Shown here: positions 25,710 through 41,900 of the stretch, piece by piece | Numbering within the stretch: position 1 is the first letter of the stretch | Layout of the letters: every line of letters begins with the position of its first letter | Source of the DNA: Bugula neritina | Lineage: Eukaryota; Bryozoa; Gymnolaemata; Cheilostomatida; Bugulidae | NCBI GenBank assembly: GCA_964035545.1 | Contig: OZ037767.1 | Span: 17,361,781-17,425,780 of the forward strand | Direction of reading: 5' to 3' | DNA: 64,000 nt | The notes under the pieces: model-generated | The model's database searches: none | Seen by the model: only the letters and a program-made list of their open reading frames with translations | Told to the model about the DNA's origin: nothing | Program-made: the position numbers and the translations under genes

Positions 25710-28700
25710 ATGATATAATATAATAAACAACACACTATATAATATATACTATGATATAATATAATAAACAACACACTATATAATATATACTATGATATAA
25801 TATAATAAACAACACACTATATAGTATATACTATGATATAATATAATAAACAACACACTATATAGTATATACTATGATATAATATAATAAACAACACACT
25901 ATATAGTATATACTATGATATAATATAATAAACAACACACTATATAATATATACTATGATATAATATAATAAACAACACACTATATAGTATATACTATGA
26001 TATAATATAATACACAACACACTATATAGTATATACTATGATATAATATAATAAACAACACACTATATAATATATACTATGATATAATATAATAAACAAC
26101 ACACTATATAGTATATACTATGATATAATATAATAAACAACACACTATATAGTATATACTATGATATAATATAATAAACAACACACTATATAGTATATAC
26201 TATGATATAATATAATAAACAACACACTATATAGTATATACTATGATATAATATAATAAACAACACACTATATAGTATATACTATGATATAATATAATAC
26301 ACAACACACTATATAGTATATACTATGATATAATATAATAAACAACACACTATATAATATATACTATGATATAATATAATAAACAACACACTATATAGTA
26401 TATACTATGATATAATATAATAAACAACACACTATATAATATATACTATGATATAATATAATAAACAACACACTATATAATATATACTATGATATAATAT
26501 AATAAACAACACACTATATAGTATATACTATGATATAATATAATAAACAACACACTATATAGTATATACTATGATATAATATAATAAACAACACACTATA
26601 TAATATATATATGATATTATATAATAAACAACACACTATATAATATATACTATGATATAATATAATAAACAACACACTATATAATATATACTATGATATA
26701 ATATAATAAACAACACACTATATAATATATGCTATGATATAATATAATAAACAACACACTATATAGTATATACTATGATATAATATAATAAACAACACAC
26801 TATATAGTATATACTATGATATAATATAATAAACAACACACTATATAGTATATACTATGATATAATATAATAAACAACACACTATATAATATATATATGA
26901 TATTATATAATAAACAACACACTATATAATATATACTATGATATAATATAATAAACAACACACTATATAATATATACTATGATATAATATAATAAACAAC
27001 ACACTATATAGTATATACTATGATATAATATAATACACAACACACTATATAGTATATACTATGATATAATATAATAAACAACACACTATATAATATATAC
27101 TATAATATAATATAATAAACAACACACTATATAATATATACTATGATATAATATAATAAACAACACACTATATAGTATATACTATGATATAATATAATAC
27201 ACAACACACTATATAGTATATACTATGATATAATATAATAAACAACACACTATATAATATATATATGATATTATATAATAAACAACACACTATATAATAT
27301 ATACTATGATATAATATAATAAACAACACACTATATAATATATACTATGATATAATATAATAAACAACACACTATATAATATATGCTATGATATAATATA
27401 ATAAACAACACACTATATAGTATATACTATGATATAATATAATAAACAACACACTATATAGTATATACTATGATATAATATAATAAACAACACACTATAT
27501 AGTATATACTATGATATTATATAATAAACAACACACTATATAGTATATACTATGATATAATATAATACACAACACACTATATAATATATACTATGATATA
27601 ATATAATAAACAACACACTATATAATATATACTATGATATAATATAATAAACAACACACTATATAGTATATACTATGATATAATATAATAAACAACACAC
27701 TATATAATATATACTATGATATAATATAATACACAACACACTATATAGTATATACTATGATATAATATAATACACAACACACTATATAATATATACTATG
27801 ATATAATATAATACACAACACACTATATAATATATACTATGATATAATATAATACACAACACACTATATAATATATACTATGATATAATATAATAAACAA
27901 CACACTATATAGTATATACTATGATATAATATAATACACAACACACTATATAGTATATACTATGATATAATATAATAAACAACACACTATATAATATATA
28001 CTATGATATAATATAATACACAACACACTATATAATATATACTATGATATAATATAATACACAACACACTATATAATATATACTATGATATAATATAATA
28101 AACAACACACTATATAGTATATACTATGATATAATATAATACACAACACACTATATAATATATACTATGATATAATATAATAAACAACACACTATATAGT
28201 ATATACTATGATATAATATAATAAACAACACACTATATAGTATATACTATGATATAATATAATAAACAACACACTATATAGTATATACTATGATATAATA
28301 TAATAAACAACACACTATATAGTATATACTATGATATAATATAATAAACAACACACTATATAGTATATACTATGATATAATATAATAAACAACACACTAT
28401 ATAGTATATACTATGATATAATATAATACACAACACACTATATAATATATACTATGATATAATATAATAAACAACACACTATATAATATATACTATGATA
28501 TAATATAATACACAACACACTATATAGTATATACTATGATATAATATAATACACAACACACTATATAATATATACTATGATATAATATAATACACAACAC
28601 ACTATATAATATATACTATGATATAATATAATACACAACACACTATATAATATATACTATGATATAATATAATACACAACACACTATATAATATATACTA

Positions 28701-31700
28701 TGATATAATATAATAAACAACACACTATATAGTATATACTATGATATAATATAATACACAACACACTATATAGTATATACTATGATATAATATAATAAAC
28801 AACACACTATATAATATATATATGATATTATATAATAAACAACACACTATATAATATATACTATGATATAATATAATAAACAACACACTATATAGTATAT
28901 ACTATGATATAATATAATAAACAACACACTATATAGTATATACTATGATATAATATAATAAACAACACACTATATAGTATATACTATGATATAATATAAT
29001 ACACAACACACTATATAATATATACTATGATATAATATAATACACAACACACTATATAATATATACTATGATATAATATAATACACAACACACTATATAA
29101 TATATACTATGATATAATATAATACACAACACACTATATAATATATACTATGATATAATATAATAAACAACACACTATATAGTATATACTATGATATAAT
29201 ATAATACACAACACACTATATAGTATATACTATGATATAATATAATAAACAACACACTATATAGTATATACTATGATATAATATAATAAACAACACACTA
29301 TATAATATATACTATGATATAATATAATAAACAACACACTATATAGTATATACTATGATATAATATAATAAACAACACACTATATAATATATATATGATA
29401 TTATATAATAAACAACACACTATATAATATATACTATGATATAATATAATAAACAACACACTATATAATATATACTATGATATAATATAATAAACAACAC
29501 ACTATATAGTATATACTATGATATAATATAATAAACAACACACTATATAGTATATACTATGATATAATATAATAAACAACACACTATATAATATATACTA
29601 TGATATAATATAATAAACAACACACTATATAATATATACTATGATATAATATAATAAACAACACACTATATAGTATATACTATGATATAATATAATACAC
29701 AACACACTATATAATATATACTATGATATAATATAATAAACAACACACTATATAATATATACTATGATATAATATAATAAACAACACACTATATAATACA
29801 TACTATGATATAATATAATAAACAACACACTATATAGTATATACTATGATATAATATAATAAACAACACACTATATAGTATATACTATGATATAATATAA
29901 TAAACAACACACTATATAGTATATACTATGATATAATATAATACACAACACACTATATAGTATATACTATGATATAATATAATAAACAACACACTATATA
30001 GTATATACTATGATATAATATAATAAACAACACACTATATAATATATACTATGATATAATATAATAAACAACACACTATATAGTATATACTATGATATAA
30101 TATAATAAACAACACACTATATAATATATATATGATATTATATAATAAACAACACACTATATAATATATACTATGATATAATATAATAAACAACACACTA
30201 TATAATATATACTATGATATAATATAATAAACAACACACTATATAGTATATACTATGATATAATATAATAAACAACACACTATATAGTATATACTATGAT
30301 ATAATATAATAAACAACACACTATATAGTATATACTATGATATTATATAATAAACAACACACTATATAATATATACTATGATATAATATAATACACAACA
30401 CACTATATAGTATATACTATGATATAATATAATACACAACACACTATATAATATATACTATGATATAATATAATAAACAACACACTATATAGTATATACT
30501 ATGATATAATATAATACACAACACACTATATAATATATACTATGATATAATATAATAAACAACACACTATATAATATATACTATGATATAATATAATAAA
30601 CAACACACTATATAATATATACTATAATATAATATAATACACAACACACTATATAGTATATACTATGATATAATATAATAAACAACACACTATATAATAT
30701 ATACTATGATATAATATAATACACAACACACTATATAGTATATACTATGATATAATATAATAAACAACACACTATATAGTATATACTATGATATAATATA
30801 ATACACAACACACTATATAGTATATACTATGATATTATATAATAAACAACACACTATATAATATATACTATGATATAATATAATACACAACACACTATAT
30901 AGTATATACTATGATATAATATAATAAACAACACACTATATAATATATACTATGATATAATATAATAAACAACACACTATATAATATATACTATAATATA
31001 ATATAATAAACAACACACTATATAATATATACTATGATATAATATAATAAACAACACACTATATAATATATACTATGATATGATATAATAAACAACACAC
31101 TATATAGTATATACTATGATATAATATAATAAACAACACACTATATAGTATATACTATGATATAATATAATAAACAACACACTATATAGTATATACTATG
31201 ATATAATATAATAAACAACACACTATATAGTATATACTATGATATAATATAATAAACAACACACTATATAGTATATACTATGATATAATATAATAAACAA
31301 CACACTATATAGTATATACTATGATATAATATAATAAACAACACACTATATAGTATATACTATGATATAATATAATACACAACACACTATATAATATATA
31401 CTATGATATAATATAATACACAACACACTATATAATATATACTATGATATAATATAATAAACAACACAATATATAGTATATACTATGATATAATATAATA
31501 AACAACACACTATATAGTATATACTATGATATAATATAATAAACAACACACTATATAGTATATACTATGATATAATATAATAAACAACACACTATATAGT
31601 ATATACTATGATATAATATAATACACAACACACTATATAATATATACTATGATATAATATAATAAACAACACACTATATAATATATACTATGATATAATA

Positions 31701-34700
31701 TAATACACAACACACTATATAGTATATACTATGATATAATATAATAAACAACACAATATATAGTATATACTATGATATAATATAATAAACAACACACTAT
31801 ATAGTATATACTATGATATAATATAATACACAACACACTATATAATATATACTATGATATAATATAATAAACAACACACTATATAATATATACTATGATA
31901 TAATATAATAAACAACACACTATATAGTATATACTATGATATAATATAATAAACAACACACTATATAATATATACTATGATATAATATAATAAACAACAC
32001 ACTATATAGTATATACTATGATATAATATAATACACAACACACTATATAGTATATACTATGATATAATATAATAAACAACACACTATATAGTATATACTA
32101 TGATATAATATAATACACAACACACTATATAATATATACTATGATATAATATAATAAACAACACACTATATAATATATACTATGATATAATATAATAAAC
32201 AACACACTATATAGTATATACTATGATATAATATAATAAACAACACACTATATAGTATATACTATGATATAATATAATAAACAACACACTATATAGTATA
32301 TACTATGATATAATATAATAAACAACACACTATATAATATATACTATGATATAATATAATACACAACACACTATATAGTATATACTATGATATAATATAA
32401 TACACAACACACCCATATAGTATATACTATGATATAATATAATAAACAACACACTATATAATATATACTATGATATAATATAATACACAACACAATATAT
32501 AGTATATACTATGATATAATATAATAAACAACACACTATATAGTATATACTATGATATAATATAATAAACAACACACTATATAGTATATACTATGATATA
32601 ATATAATACACAACACACTATATAGTATATACTATGATATAATATAATAAACAACACACTATATAGTATATACTATGATATAATATAATAAACAACACAC
32701 TATATAGTATATACTATGATATAATATAATAAACAACACACTATATAATATATACTATGATATAATATAATACACAACACACTATATAATATATACTATG
32801 ATATAATATAATAAACAACACACTATATAGTATATACTATGATATAATATAATACACAACACACTATATAGTATATACTATGATATAATATAATACACAA
32901 CACACCCATATAGTATATACTATGATATAATATAATACACAACACACCCATATAGTATATACTATGATATAATATAATACACAACACACCCATATAGTAT
33001 ATACTATGATATAATATAATACACAACACACTATATAGTATATACTATGATATAATATAATACACAACACACCCATATAGTATATACTATAATATAATAT
33101 AATACACAACACACTATATAGTATATACTATGATATAATATAATAAACAACACACTATATAGTATATACTATGATATAATATAATAAACAACACACTATA
33201 TAGTATATACTATGATATAATATAATAAACAACACACTATATAATATATACTATGATATAATATAATAAACAACACACTATATAGTATATACTATGATAT
33301 AATATAATAAACAACACACTATATAATATAGTATATACTATGATATAATATAATAAACAACACACTATATAGTATATACTATGATATAATATAATAAACA
33401 ACACATTATATAGTATATACTATGATATAATATAATAAACAACACACTATATAGTATATACTATGATATAATATAATAAACAACACACTATATAATATAT
33501 ACTATGATATAATATAATACACAACACACTATATAGTATATACTATGATATAATATAATACACAACACACTATATAATATATACTATGATATAATATAAT
33601 ACACAACACACTATATAGTATATACTATGATATAATATAATAAACAACACACTATATAATATATACTATGATATAATATAATACACAACACACTATATAG
33701 TATATACTATGATATAATATAATAAACAACACACTATATAGTATATACTATGATATAATATAATAAACAACACACTATATAATATATACTATGATATAAT
33801 ATAATAAACAACACACTATATAGTATATACTATGATATAATATAATAAACAACACACTATATAATATAGTATATACTATGATATAATATAATACACAACA
33901 CACTATATAATATATACTATGATATAATATAATAAACAACACACTATATAGTATATACTATGATATAATATAATAAACAACACACTATATAATATATACT
34001 ATGATATAATATAATAAACAACACACTATATAGTATATACTATGATATAATATAATAAACAACACACTATATAATATATACTATGATATAATATAATACA
34101 CAACACACTATATAATATATACTATGATATAATATAATAAACAACACACTATATAGTATATACTATGATATAATATAATACACAACACACTATATAGTAT
34201 ATACTATGATATAATATAATACACAACACACCCATATAGTATATACTATGATATAATATAATACACAACACACCCATATAGTATATACTATGATATAATA
34301 TAATACACAACACACCCATATAGTATATACTATGATATAATATAATACACAACACACTATATAGTATATACTATGATATAATATAATACACAACACACCC
34401 ATATAGTATATACTATAATATAATATAATACACAACACACTATATAGTATATACTATGATATAATATAATAAACAACACACTATATAATATATACTATGA
34501 TATAATATAATACACAACACACTATATAATATATACTATGATATAATATAATACACAACACACTATATAATATATACTATGATATAATATAATAAACAAC
34601 ACACTATATAATATATACTATGATATAATATAATAAACAACACACTATATAGTATATACTATGATATAATATAATAAACAACACACTATATAGTATATAC

Positions 34701-35260
34701 TATGATATAATATAATACACAACACACTATATAATATATACTATGATATAATATAATACACAACACACTATATAGTATATACTATGATATAATATAATAC
34801 ACAACACACTATATAGTATATACTATGATATAATATAATACACAACACACTATATAGTATATACTATGATATAATATAATACACAACACACTATATAATA
34901 TATACTATGATATAATATAATAAACAACACACTATATAATATATACTATGATATTATATAATACACAACACACTATATAATATATACTATGATATAATAT
35001 AATACACAACACACCCATATAGTATATACTATGATATAATATAATACACAACACACTATATAATATATACTATGATATAATATAATGAACAACACACTAT
35101 ATAATATATACTATGATATAATATAATAAACAACACACTATATAGTATATACTATGATATAATATAATAAACAACACACTATATAATATATATATGATAT
35201 AATATAATAAACAACACACTATATAGTATATACTATGATATAATATAATACACAACACAC
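25710..35260. repeat. 41-bp satellite array filling intron 9 of mrps5 copy 2
   Basis: About 233 units of the 41-bp satellite run from 18 bp upstream of the exon 10 acceptor to the exon 9 donor. Internal blocks were duplicated: 32823-33112 and 34149-34438 encode identical stretches 1326 bp apart. The variant atatatatgatattatataa recurs near 26605, 26890, 27256, 28815, 29390 and 30126. Units with cacccatata cluster at 32.4-33.1 kb and 34.2-35.26 kb. Confidence 0.97.
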
Positions 35261-35486
35261 CCATATAGTGTCGCTTCAGGTCAAAGTGCTCCAATGGTTC
35301 ACCCTTCACAGCGCCATCACTGGGTTCAGCTAGAACTGACGGCACATTATACTTTGGACTCAACTCAACGACGTAGTAATTAGTCTTGTCGGCTAAATTC
35401 TGATGCGTTTCCTGTATGAAGACACAGACTGTACAACTAAAACCGTATTCACAAGTACAAGTAGCATTTACAGTTACTGTATTCAT

Positions 35487-35727
35487 ATTTAGTAGTAAAC
35501 AGTTACTATATTTAGTAGTACACAGTTACTATATTTAGTAGTATACAGTTACTATATTTAGTAGTAAACAGTTACTATATTTAGTAGTACACAGTTATTA
35601 TATTTAGTAGTAAACAGTTACTATATTTAGTAGTAAACAGTTACTATATTTAGTAGTAAACAGTTACTATATTTAGTAGTAAATAGTTACTATATTTAGT
35701 AGTACACAGTTATACTATATCTAGTGC
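35487..35727. repeat. 23-bp minisatellite in intron 8 of mrps5 copy 2
   Basis: About 10 units of the same 23-bp repeat as at 17414-17812. It occupies most of the 327-bp intron. Confidence 0.95.
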
Positions 35728-36426
35728 TATATGGTCACCATATTCAGAAGTCCCTGTAGGAAACATCCAGCCACGTTCTGTATATTCTTTGTTCTTCCTT
35801 CCACTTTACAGTAGAGATCTTTAATACCAACACACTGAGCTATGGTCCTGATAGCCCTGTGACATACTAGTCCATAGCCTGAGGACATGTACAATATACT
35901 GTATAATACGCAGGTGAAAGAATAGTCATGTGGACAGACAATATTTGTTAGACCTTGGACTATAACTAAATGAATACTTGGGGTGACTTATTCACATATT
36001 CTCATTCGTGTTGCTATTAACTCTTATGTAACAGCATTTAAGGTGTACTGACTGCTGTACATGTGAATATATTTGACTAGCTGTAACACCAAGAAATACT
36101 TAGTCATACTAGTTATCTATAGTTCAGAGTATTAGAGTGGAATACTAATACTAGCTTATCTGTTTGTTCTCAGGTGTTATCAGTGAACACTTTATCACTA
36201 TGAACATGGGATTATATCACACACTAGGGGAGGGCATGTTTCCCCATTGCTAACTCTACATACACTGTACTGTATATATGTACTCGTACATTACATGCAG
36301 TACAGTGTCATTTGGGGTAATAAGGGTACAAATGGAAAAGTAGGTAGAATGGCAAACTGGTGTTAAATTTTCACAAACCCCAAACTAAACCCCCAACCTC
36401 AAACCTTAACATTGAAAGTGTAAGCA

Positions 36427-36847
36427 CAGGGCCACACAATGCGTTTTATACGCGCATGACGTGCGAGAAAACCCGTGAGTGACCTGCTACACACAGTGCG
36501 TGCGTTGAGAGAGCAGAAATTGTTTAGCTAATGGTGTCAGCATAAAACTTTACTGCTGCCTACAGACTTTTGCTTTTAAAACTACGTCATCGGCAAAGTG
36601 ACTTTAGATATTATAATAGCGGAAATGCAAACTATATGAAACTGATTTAACTCAGTATGCTAAAAGCTAAAGCGTGAATTAAAATAAAAAAAGTGTGCTG
36701 GCTAAATGATAATAAACCAATTAGGTCAAACACGCACGAGCTTGCCGCACTTCTCGCTCAGCATGTTAGACGCATGAATATCCCGCACACAACGTCACAT
36801 TTTTTGGCTGAACAGGTTTTCTGGCACGTCACTCGCGTCTGGCCCTA
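36427..36847. mobile_element. MITE-like element with imperfect TIRs, in intron 7 of mrps5 copy 2
   Basis: The 421-bp segment is less AT-rich than its surroundings. Its left end reads cagggccacac and its right end, reverse-complemented, tagggccagac. Further in, both ends share tgacgtgc, agaaaacc and gt in the same order, so they form an interrupted terminal inverted repeat. The cagggc start resembles hAT-type ends, but no clean 8-bp target duplication is seen. It has no coding capacity. It is also present at 55504-55924 and lies in the part deleted from copy 1. Confidence 0.5.
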
Positions 36848-37773
36848 CGCTAACATTTTAACCTACTGTATACATGTATGCACACTACATATAACAATCA
36901 ACAGGAAGTAGAAAGAGACCTTCAGGTTTGGGCGTGGCTATCAGTCTAGTAGCTCCGATCTTCACGTGAAAGTCGTGCCATTTCGTCCTGTTCTCCTTCA
37001 AGTTGACATACTGGAGTCGCTGAGCTGCCGTGTTCTTAGCCTATAAGATTCAAAGAGACAAACCATGTAATCCACGTCATTATTGGCTGAAAATAGATAA
37101 GTCGCATCTTATTATACACGTATATAACAGAGTATGACAGAGTACGACTTACTTTGCGTATAGCCGGCTGACCAGGGCTAGACTTTGCCACGGCCGTTCC
37201 TACCAGCCCCTTTCCATTACCAACAACAACTAAAGCACTGAAGCTATGTTTCCTGCCCAGATTTCCAGTCATGTGGGAAACGGTTTTAAATTCCAGTATC
37301 CGGGAATCAAAGCCATCAAAATTATCTGCAACATCATTGGTCAGTCAAAACTAACAAGCATTGCTATTGGCCAATGCCAACCTCTCAATGTACGCAGACG
37401 CACACAAAACAAAAGTCTTCAAGTAAATGAGGTGAATTATAAACCAACTACAATAATTACAATCTCCACAACTTTTGGGGAGTTATTTATATTTTTCAGA
37501 GACCTGAGGTAAAGCTATAAACTAACTTTTAGTTCTCACATATATTCAGTCACTGAGTACTTGAGTAAAGGATGATAACTAAACACTATATACTCTAGCA
37601 GTCTAGCTATATATAATATATACTATAGGTATATACATATATATACACGTACACTCATTGTGAGGATCAGGAACTCCTGCTGATATACCGGGTAGTTTGG
37701 CTCGGGACCAGCCCCGCTCCAAGGGGAACCTCTTCGTCCTGACAAACTAACAACACGATACTGGATCACAGGT

Positions 37774-38034
37774 TACACCTACTGACACACATACTGACAC
37801 GCATACTGGCACATATACTGATACATCTACTGACACATATACTGATACATATACTGACACATATACTGACACATATACTGACACATATATTGGCACATAT
37901 ACTGACACATATACCGATACATATACTGACACATATACTGACACATATACTGACACATAATATACTGACACATATACTGACACACATACTGGCACATATA
38001 CTGACACATCTACTGATACATATACTGAGACATA
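37774..38034. repeat. 12-bp minisatellite in intron 4 of mrps5 copy 2
   Basis: About 22 units of 12 bp, alternating tactgacacata and tactgatacata. The intact gene has about 98 units at the same place (56852-58026). Because 12 is divisible by 3, all frames stay open over long runs. Those repeat peptides (MCQY, VSVY, ILTH types) are artefacts. Confidence 0.95.
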
Positions 38035-38051
38035 ATATGTCTCAGTATATG
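38019..38051. repeat. Perfect 16-bp palindrome at the duplication breakpoint
   Basis: The arm catatactgagacata (38019-38034), one base, then its exact reverse complement (38036-38051). The left arm is the end of the 12-bp array, and homology to the intact mrps5 stops here. Confidence 0.9.
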
Positions 38052-38369
38052 TGTTGTATTGTATTGTATATATTGTTTACTGACTAGGAAAGGCAGGTGG
38101 TTGACAGGAGTTTAAAGTTATCTCCCCTGTATATATTATATAGTATCTGTTTCAACTTTATGCAGCTCTACTGACAGCCAACTGTAAGACTCACATGAAT
38201 TTCAGGGCTTATATATGACAGAGTAATGTTTACACTTTGCGTGTGAAATTTTTTTGGGCTACAGATTGGAGATAAATACAAGGAGTTAAGTAACAGATTA
38301 GTTTATATTTGAAGTATTTTAAGCAAAGTGAGAAAACCAGATACACAAATATTAGTGAAGCAAAGAGAA
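38052..38369. other. Junction region between mrps5 copy 2 and ankyrin gene copy 2
   Basis: AT-rich sequence with no counterpart in copies 1 or 3 and no ORF. It is probably the original 3' flank of the ankyrin gene. Confidence 0.5.
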
Positions 38370-38592
38370 TGTAGTAATATAAACATATATGATCAATGAG
38401 TAATATAAACCTATATGATAAATGAGTAATATAAACATATGTGATGAAGGAGTAATATAAACATATATGATAAATGAGTAATATAAACAGATATGATAAA
38501 TGAGTAATATAAACATATATGTTAAATAAGTAATATAAACATATATGATAAATGAGGAATATAAACATATATGATAAATGAGTAATATAAAC
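38370..38592. repeat. 26-bp minisatellite downstream of ankyrin gene copy 2
   Basis: About eight units of a 26-bp repeat (atgataaatgagtaatataa plus acatat). Copy 1 has about three. Confidence 0.9.
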
Positions 38593-38928
38593 ACATTGGA
38601 AATAAACTTTGCTTTAAGTTTTGTGTTGTCAAAAACAGTAAGAAGAATGGATAGCAATAAACACCTGGAAGGATGTCCCCAGCTGTCAATATCATGTGAT
38701 CATACAGTAAAACATGCTGAAATAAATTAAATAATATAAATACTTCGTTTCATAACTGAAATACAGATATTATGATGCAGCAATTTTATCCATGTAAATT
38801 CTGCAACATTCACTTCTGGATTCCTAAATCTCGTAAGGAAACGATTTCATTCTAAATTACATATTTTGATAAGTTTTTGAACAAATGAAGATAGTCTGCG
38901 TATACGTCAATAGTTCACAATTCTCCCA

Positions 38929-41900
38929 TCACTTCTTCATTCCAAATATGGTAAGTCTTCCAACTTTGGCTGCTTCTTTAACTTTAGACCAATCAGTGAG
39001 CTCTTCACACTGAGATCCAAGTGCAGACAACCCTCCTTTCCTTGAACTGTCCATCCAGTTTCCAACAACCTGTATAAAGTGTCAACAAGGTGTCAATATA
39101 ACACCATAGTGTCTGCATCGTACGAGAGAAAGAATATAACAATTACAGGGTGAAAAAACATTTACTAGAATAAAGATACTCAGATATAAACTCACGCACA
39201 TAATCTACATGATAAACTAATGGACATGTATAACAAAGGGAACAGGACTCTTAACACAATATATAAAATGGAGTACAAGACGCAACCTCATCTAACTTGT
39301 CTTTATCCAGTACACTCAGATAGTAGATGTATCTGAATCTATCAATAGTTTTACGGCATTTCCCTGTTGGTTTAAGAGCATCATGTATAGATTTGGCTCT
39401 CTTACTAGTAAGTTGTTTATGTACATAATCCATCAACTGTATAGCCTGTTCTGGTGTTTGTACTGCAAGGAACACAGGGTAAAATGTAAATACTTAGAAT
39501 ACAATATACAATATCTTTGTACACAATAATATGCAGGTGACAATTGGTATTTGTGTAGCTGCATGGAAAATCATGTCTCAATATATAAAAAGAAATTGAG
39601 ACAATACAATTACTGTTGATGACAGAATGTGTGGGTAGACTGTAATACACTATTGAGAGTTGTCTCACCATATTGGAAACTAGTTGCTACATTAGAAGTG
39701 GAGGGTGTATTGTTAAGAGCCTGAGTGTCACAGATTCTCTCTAAAAACATAACAGAATAAAAGTTTGACATTGGAATCACACAACTCTGTATGATTTTGC
39801 TCCAGCTGTTCTAGTTTGTCACAACAGCATGTCATGTGCTAGTTAGAATATGAACTACATAGAAATATGCTCCTGTAATAACAATAATATATTAGATCCT
39901 AAATAACTATAGGAGTACTGACACAGCTGTGTATAAATCTCATCACTAAATCCCTGAATATCTTTACATGTATGTATATATATGATCCCAGATGTAGTGT
40001 AATTACTAACTCATTACTTTAACCAACCTGTTACTAGAGTTCTTTGATCTCCAACAACTACAGAGAATGGAATATCCACTTCACCAAGCATGATTGAGTC
40101 AGTGTACTCAGAAAGTTCTAGAATAATAATCACAATGAGTTTATAACTGAGAGAGAGATGATGTGTAATATAATAGCATATGATAAATAGCATATATCAG
40201 ATAGTTGAAGATATGTATATCCAGGTTTAGTAAGACTTTACCATCATTTAAGACAAGACAGGTGATTCCAGGTCCACATTCCTTTCCAATAAGAAGGAGA
40301 AAACTCTCAATAGTCAGGTCATCTCTGAATGGGAATATCTTGCTCCGAGATTTAATTTTCAAAGTGAGTTTATTGTATCTAACAGCACCTGTACCAGTCA
40401 TATAAAATAAGATTATAACTAAGTTCAGTAGAGTAATGAAATAACAATAATTACAAAAATTACCAATCAAATGAAGTCACTCACATTGAGTTGTGACGGC
40501 AGGTATAGTCTGCTCAGGTGTGACATCCATATCCTGAAGTAGTCCCACAGTCTCGGGTACTTCCTGTGATGAAGGCTCTGTACTAACTAGTGTTTGAGTA
40601 TCTTGTACATGTGGTGGTTCAGAATACTCAGTGGTCATAGGAAAGTCAGCATTGCCAGCATCTGTATCAACATAATAGATGTCAATGACAATAAAACATT
40701 AAATGTTTTAGGATTATCTCTACATGTTTTGTTTTGTATTTGAAATTGGAAGTTGTATGAAACACATGGGATGTTTATGACAATGCAATAGCTATTCCAT
40801 TTGCTGCTCTTTGACCCCAGAGACAATATTTTAAGTATTTATTCTAAAAGATAAAATATAACATACCCGAGCTTCTAGAAACTTTGGATGTTGAGTGGAA
40901 TACATCATTATAGAGTGGTCTTTTACTTCCAGATGGTGTGTCTGACGTCTTATAACGCAGTGTAGTAACTCGAACAGATGAGGTGCTCTCTTGCGATGGA
41001 GGTACTGAACTACTGCTCTCATTGGCTGTGGTATGGGATGTCAAGGTCACTGGTACAGATGTCAGAGAAGATGTATTCTCACTAGAAAATGAGTCAGTGA
41101 GACCAAGCTGTGACACTGGATGATGAATCTGAGAGTTGGAGTTCTGCCAGTTGTTGAGTGTCTGATCAGCCTCTGGTAGAGCTGCTGGTTGCATATCTGT
41201 GTACTCCTTTGGTGTTGGTGTGGGCTGTGAGATGTTGTCATTGTGATGCAGTGAGTGTGAAAGGAGTGAGAAAGGTTTATTGCTAAGATATGGAGGATTG
41301 AAAGGTGAATATTTCAGGGAATGTCGGAAGGGTGAAGCATTCTCTAGAGTAAATCGAGAGGGTAGACTGGTGTGGCTGGCTGGTGTTGGTGTCAATTGTG
41401 GAGTAGAAGGTGTGGGTTGGACTGGTTGCGTGGTGGAATAGTTTGACAGACTCAGCTGTGGTGGGACTTGGAGGCTACTTTGTATTGGTAAGGTTAAATC
41501 AAGGAGAGATGGTTGAAGATCCAAAGGAAGTGAATTGTGCTGGTCAGTTACTGGTTGAGGTGGGAACCATCTGGAAGGTTCTAAAAAGCCAAACTCAGCA
41601 GGCAGCGGTTGATGGTAGATGAGGTTGTTGGTTGCCAATAAGCTATTAGCTTTTTGAATCTCTAAAATATAAAATATATTGCATTTCCTTAGGTTATTTT
41701 AAAGGCTCTGAGTAACTATACAAGCATTTTCTTTCTCCAAGACATTTTACCAATATATATTATTACCAAACCAAGTTTAAAATCTTTCAGCTAAATCATA
41801 CTCTATCAGCTGTATAAAACAAACTATTAGCATTGAGATAAAATTATATATTCTTATTCTCCGTCATCTATGATTAGCAATTAGTAGTTTATTTATTCAT

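Larger units (their letters stand above)
25544..37746 (-). pseudogene. mrps5: mrps5 copy 2: 5'-truncated duplicate (exons 5-10)
   Basis: Exons 37746-37653 (5), 37325-37153 (6), 37040-36920 (7), 35878-35739 (8), 35411-35261 (9) and 25692-25544 (10) match the intact gene in length, phase and splice sites, with only scattered substitutions. Exons 1-4, which carry the start codon, mitochondrial presequence and N-terminal part, are missing. Homology ends inside intron 4 at a palindrome (38019-38051). No stop or frameshift is seen in what remains. Translation could in principle start at an in-frame ATG in exon 6 (37272-37270) and give an S5 core without presequence, but no promoter is evident. I class it as a truncated pseudogene. 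Intron 9 is 9.57 kb of almost pure satellite. Confidence 0.85.

Noticed and set aside
32823-34438. Short ORFs in the 41-bp satellite
   Set aside because: They follow the repeat period, use the same frames in every block and have no start or splice context.
36693-36911. Plus-strand ORF of 72 codons, conserved at 55770-55988
   Set aside because: It starts at GTG, lies within the MITE-like element of mrps5 intron 7 on the opposite strand, and is conserved only because the two introns are recent duplicates.
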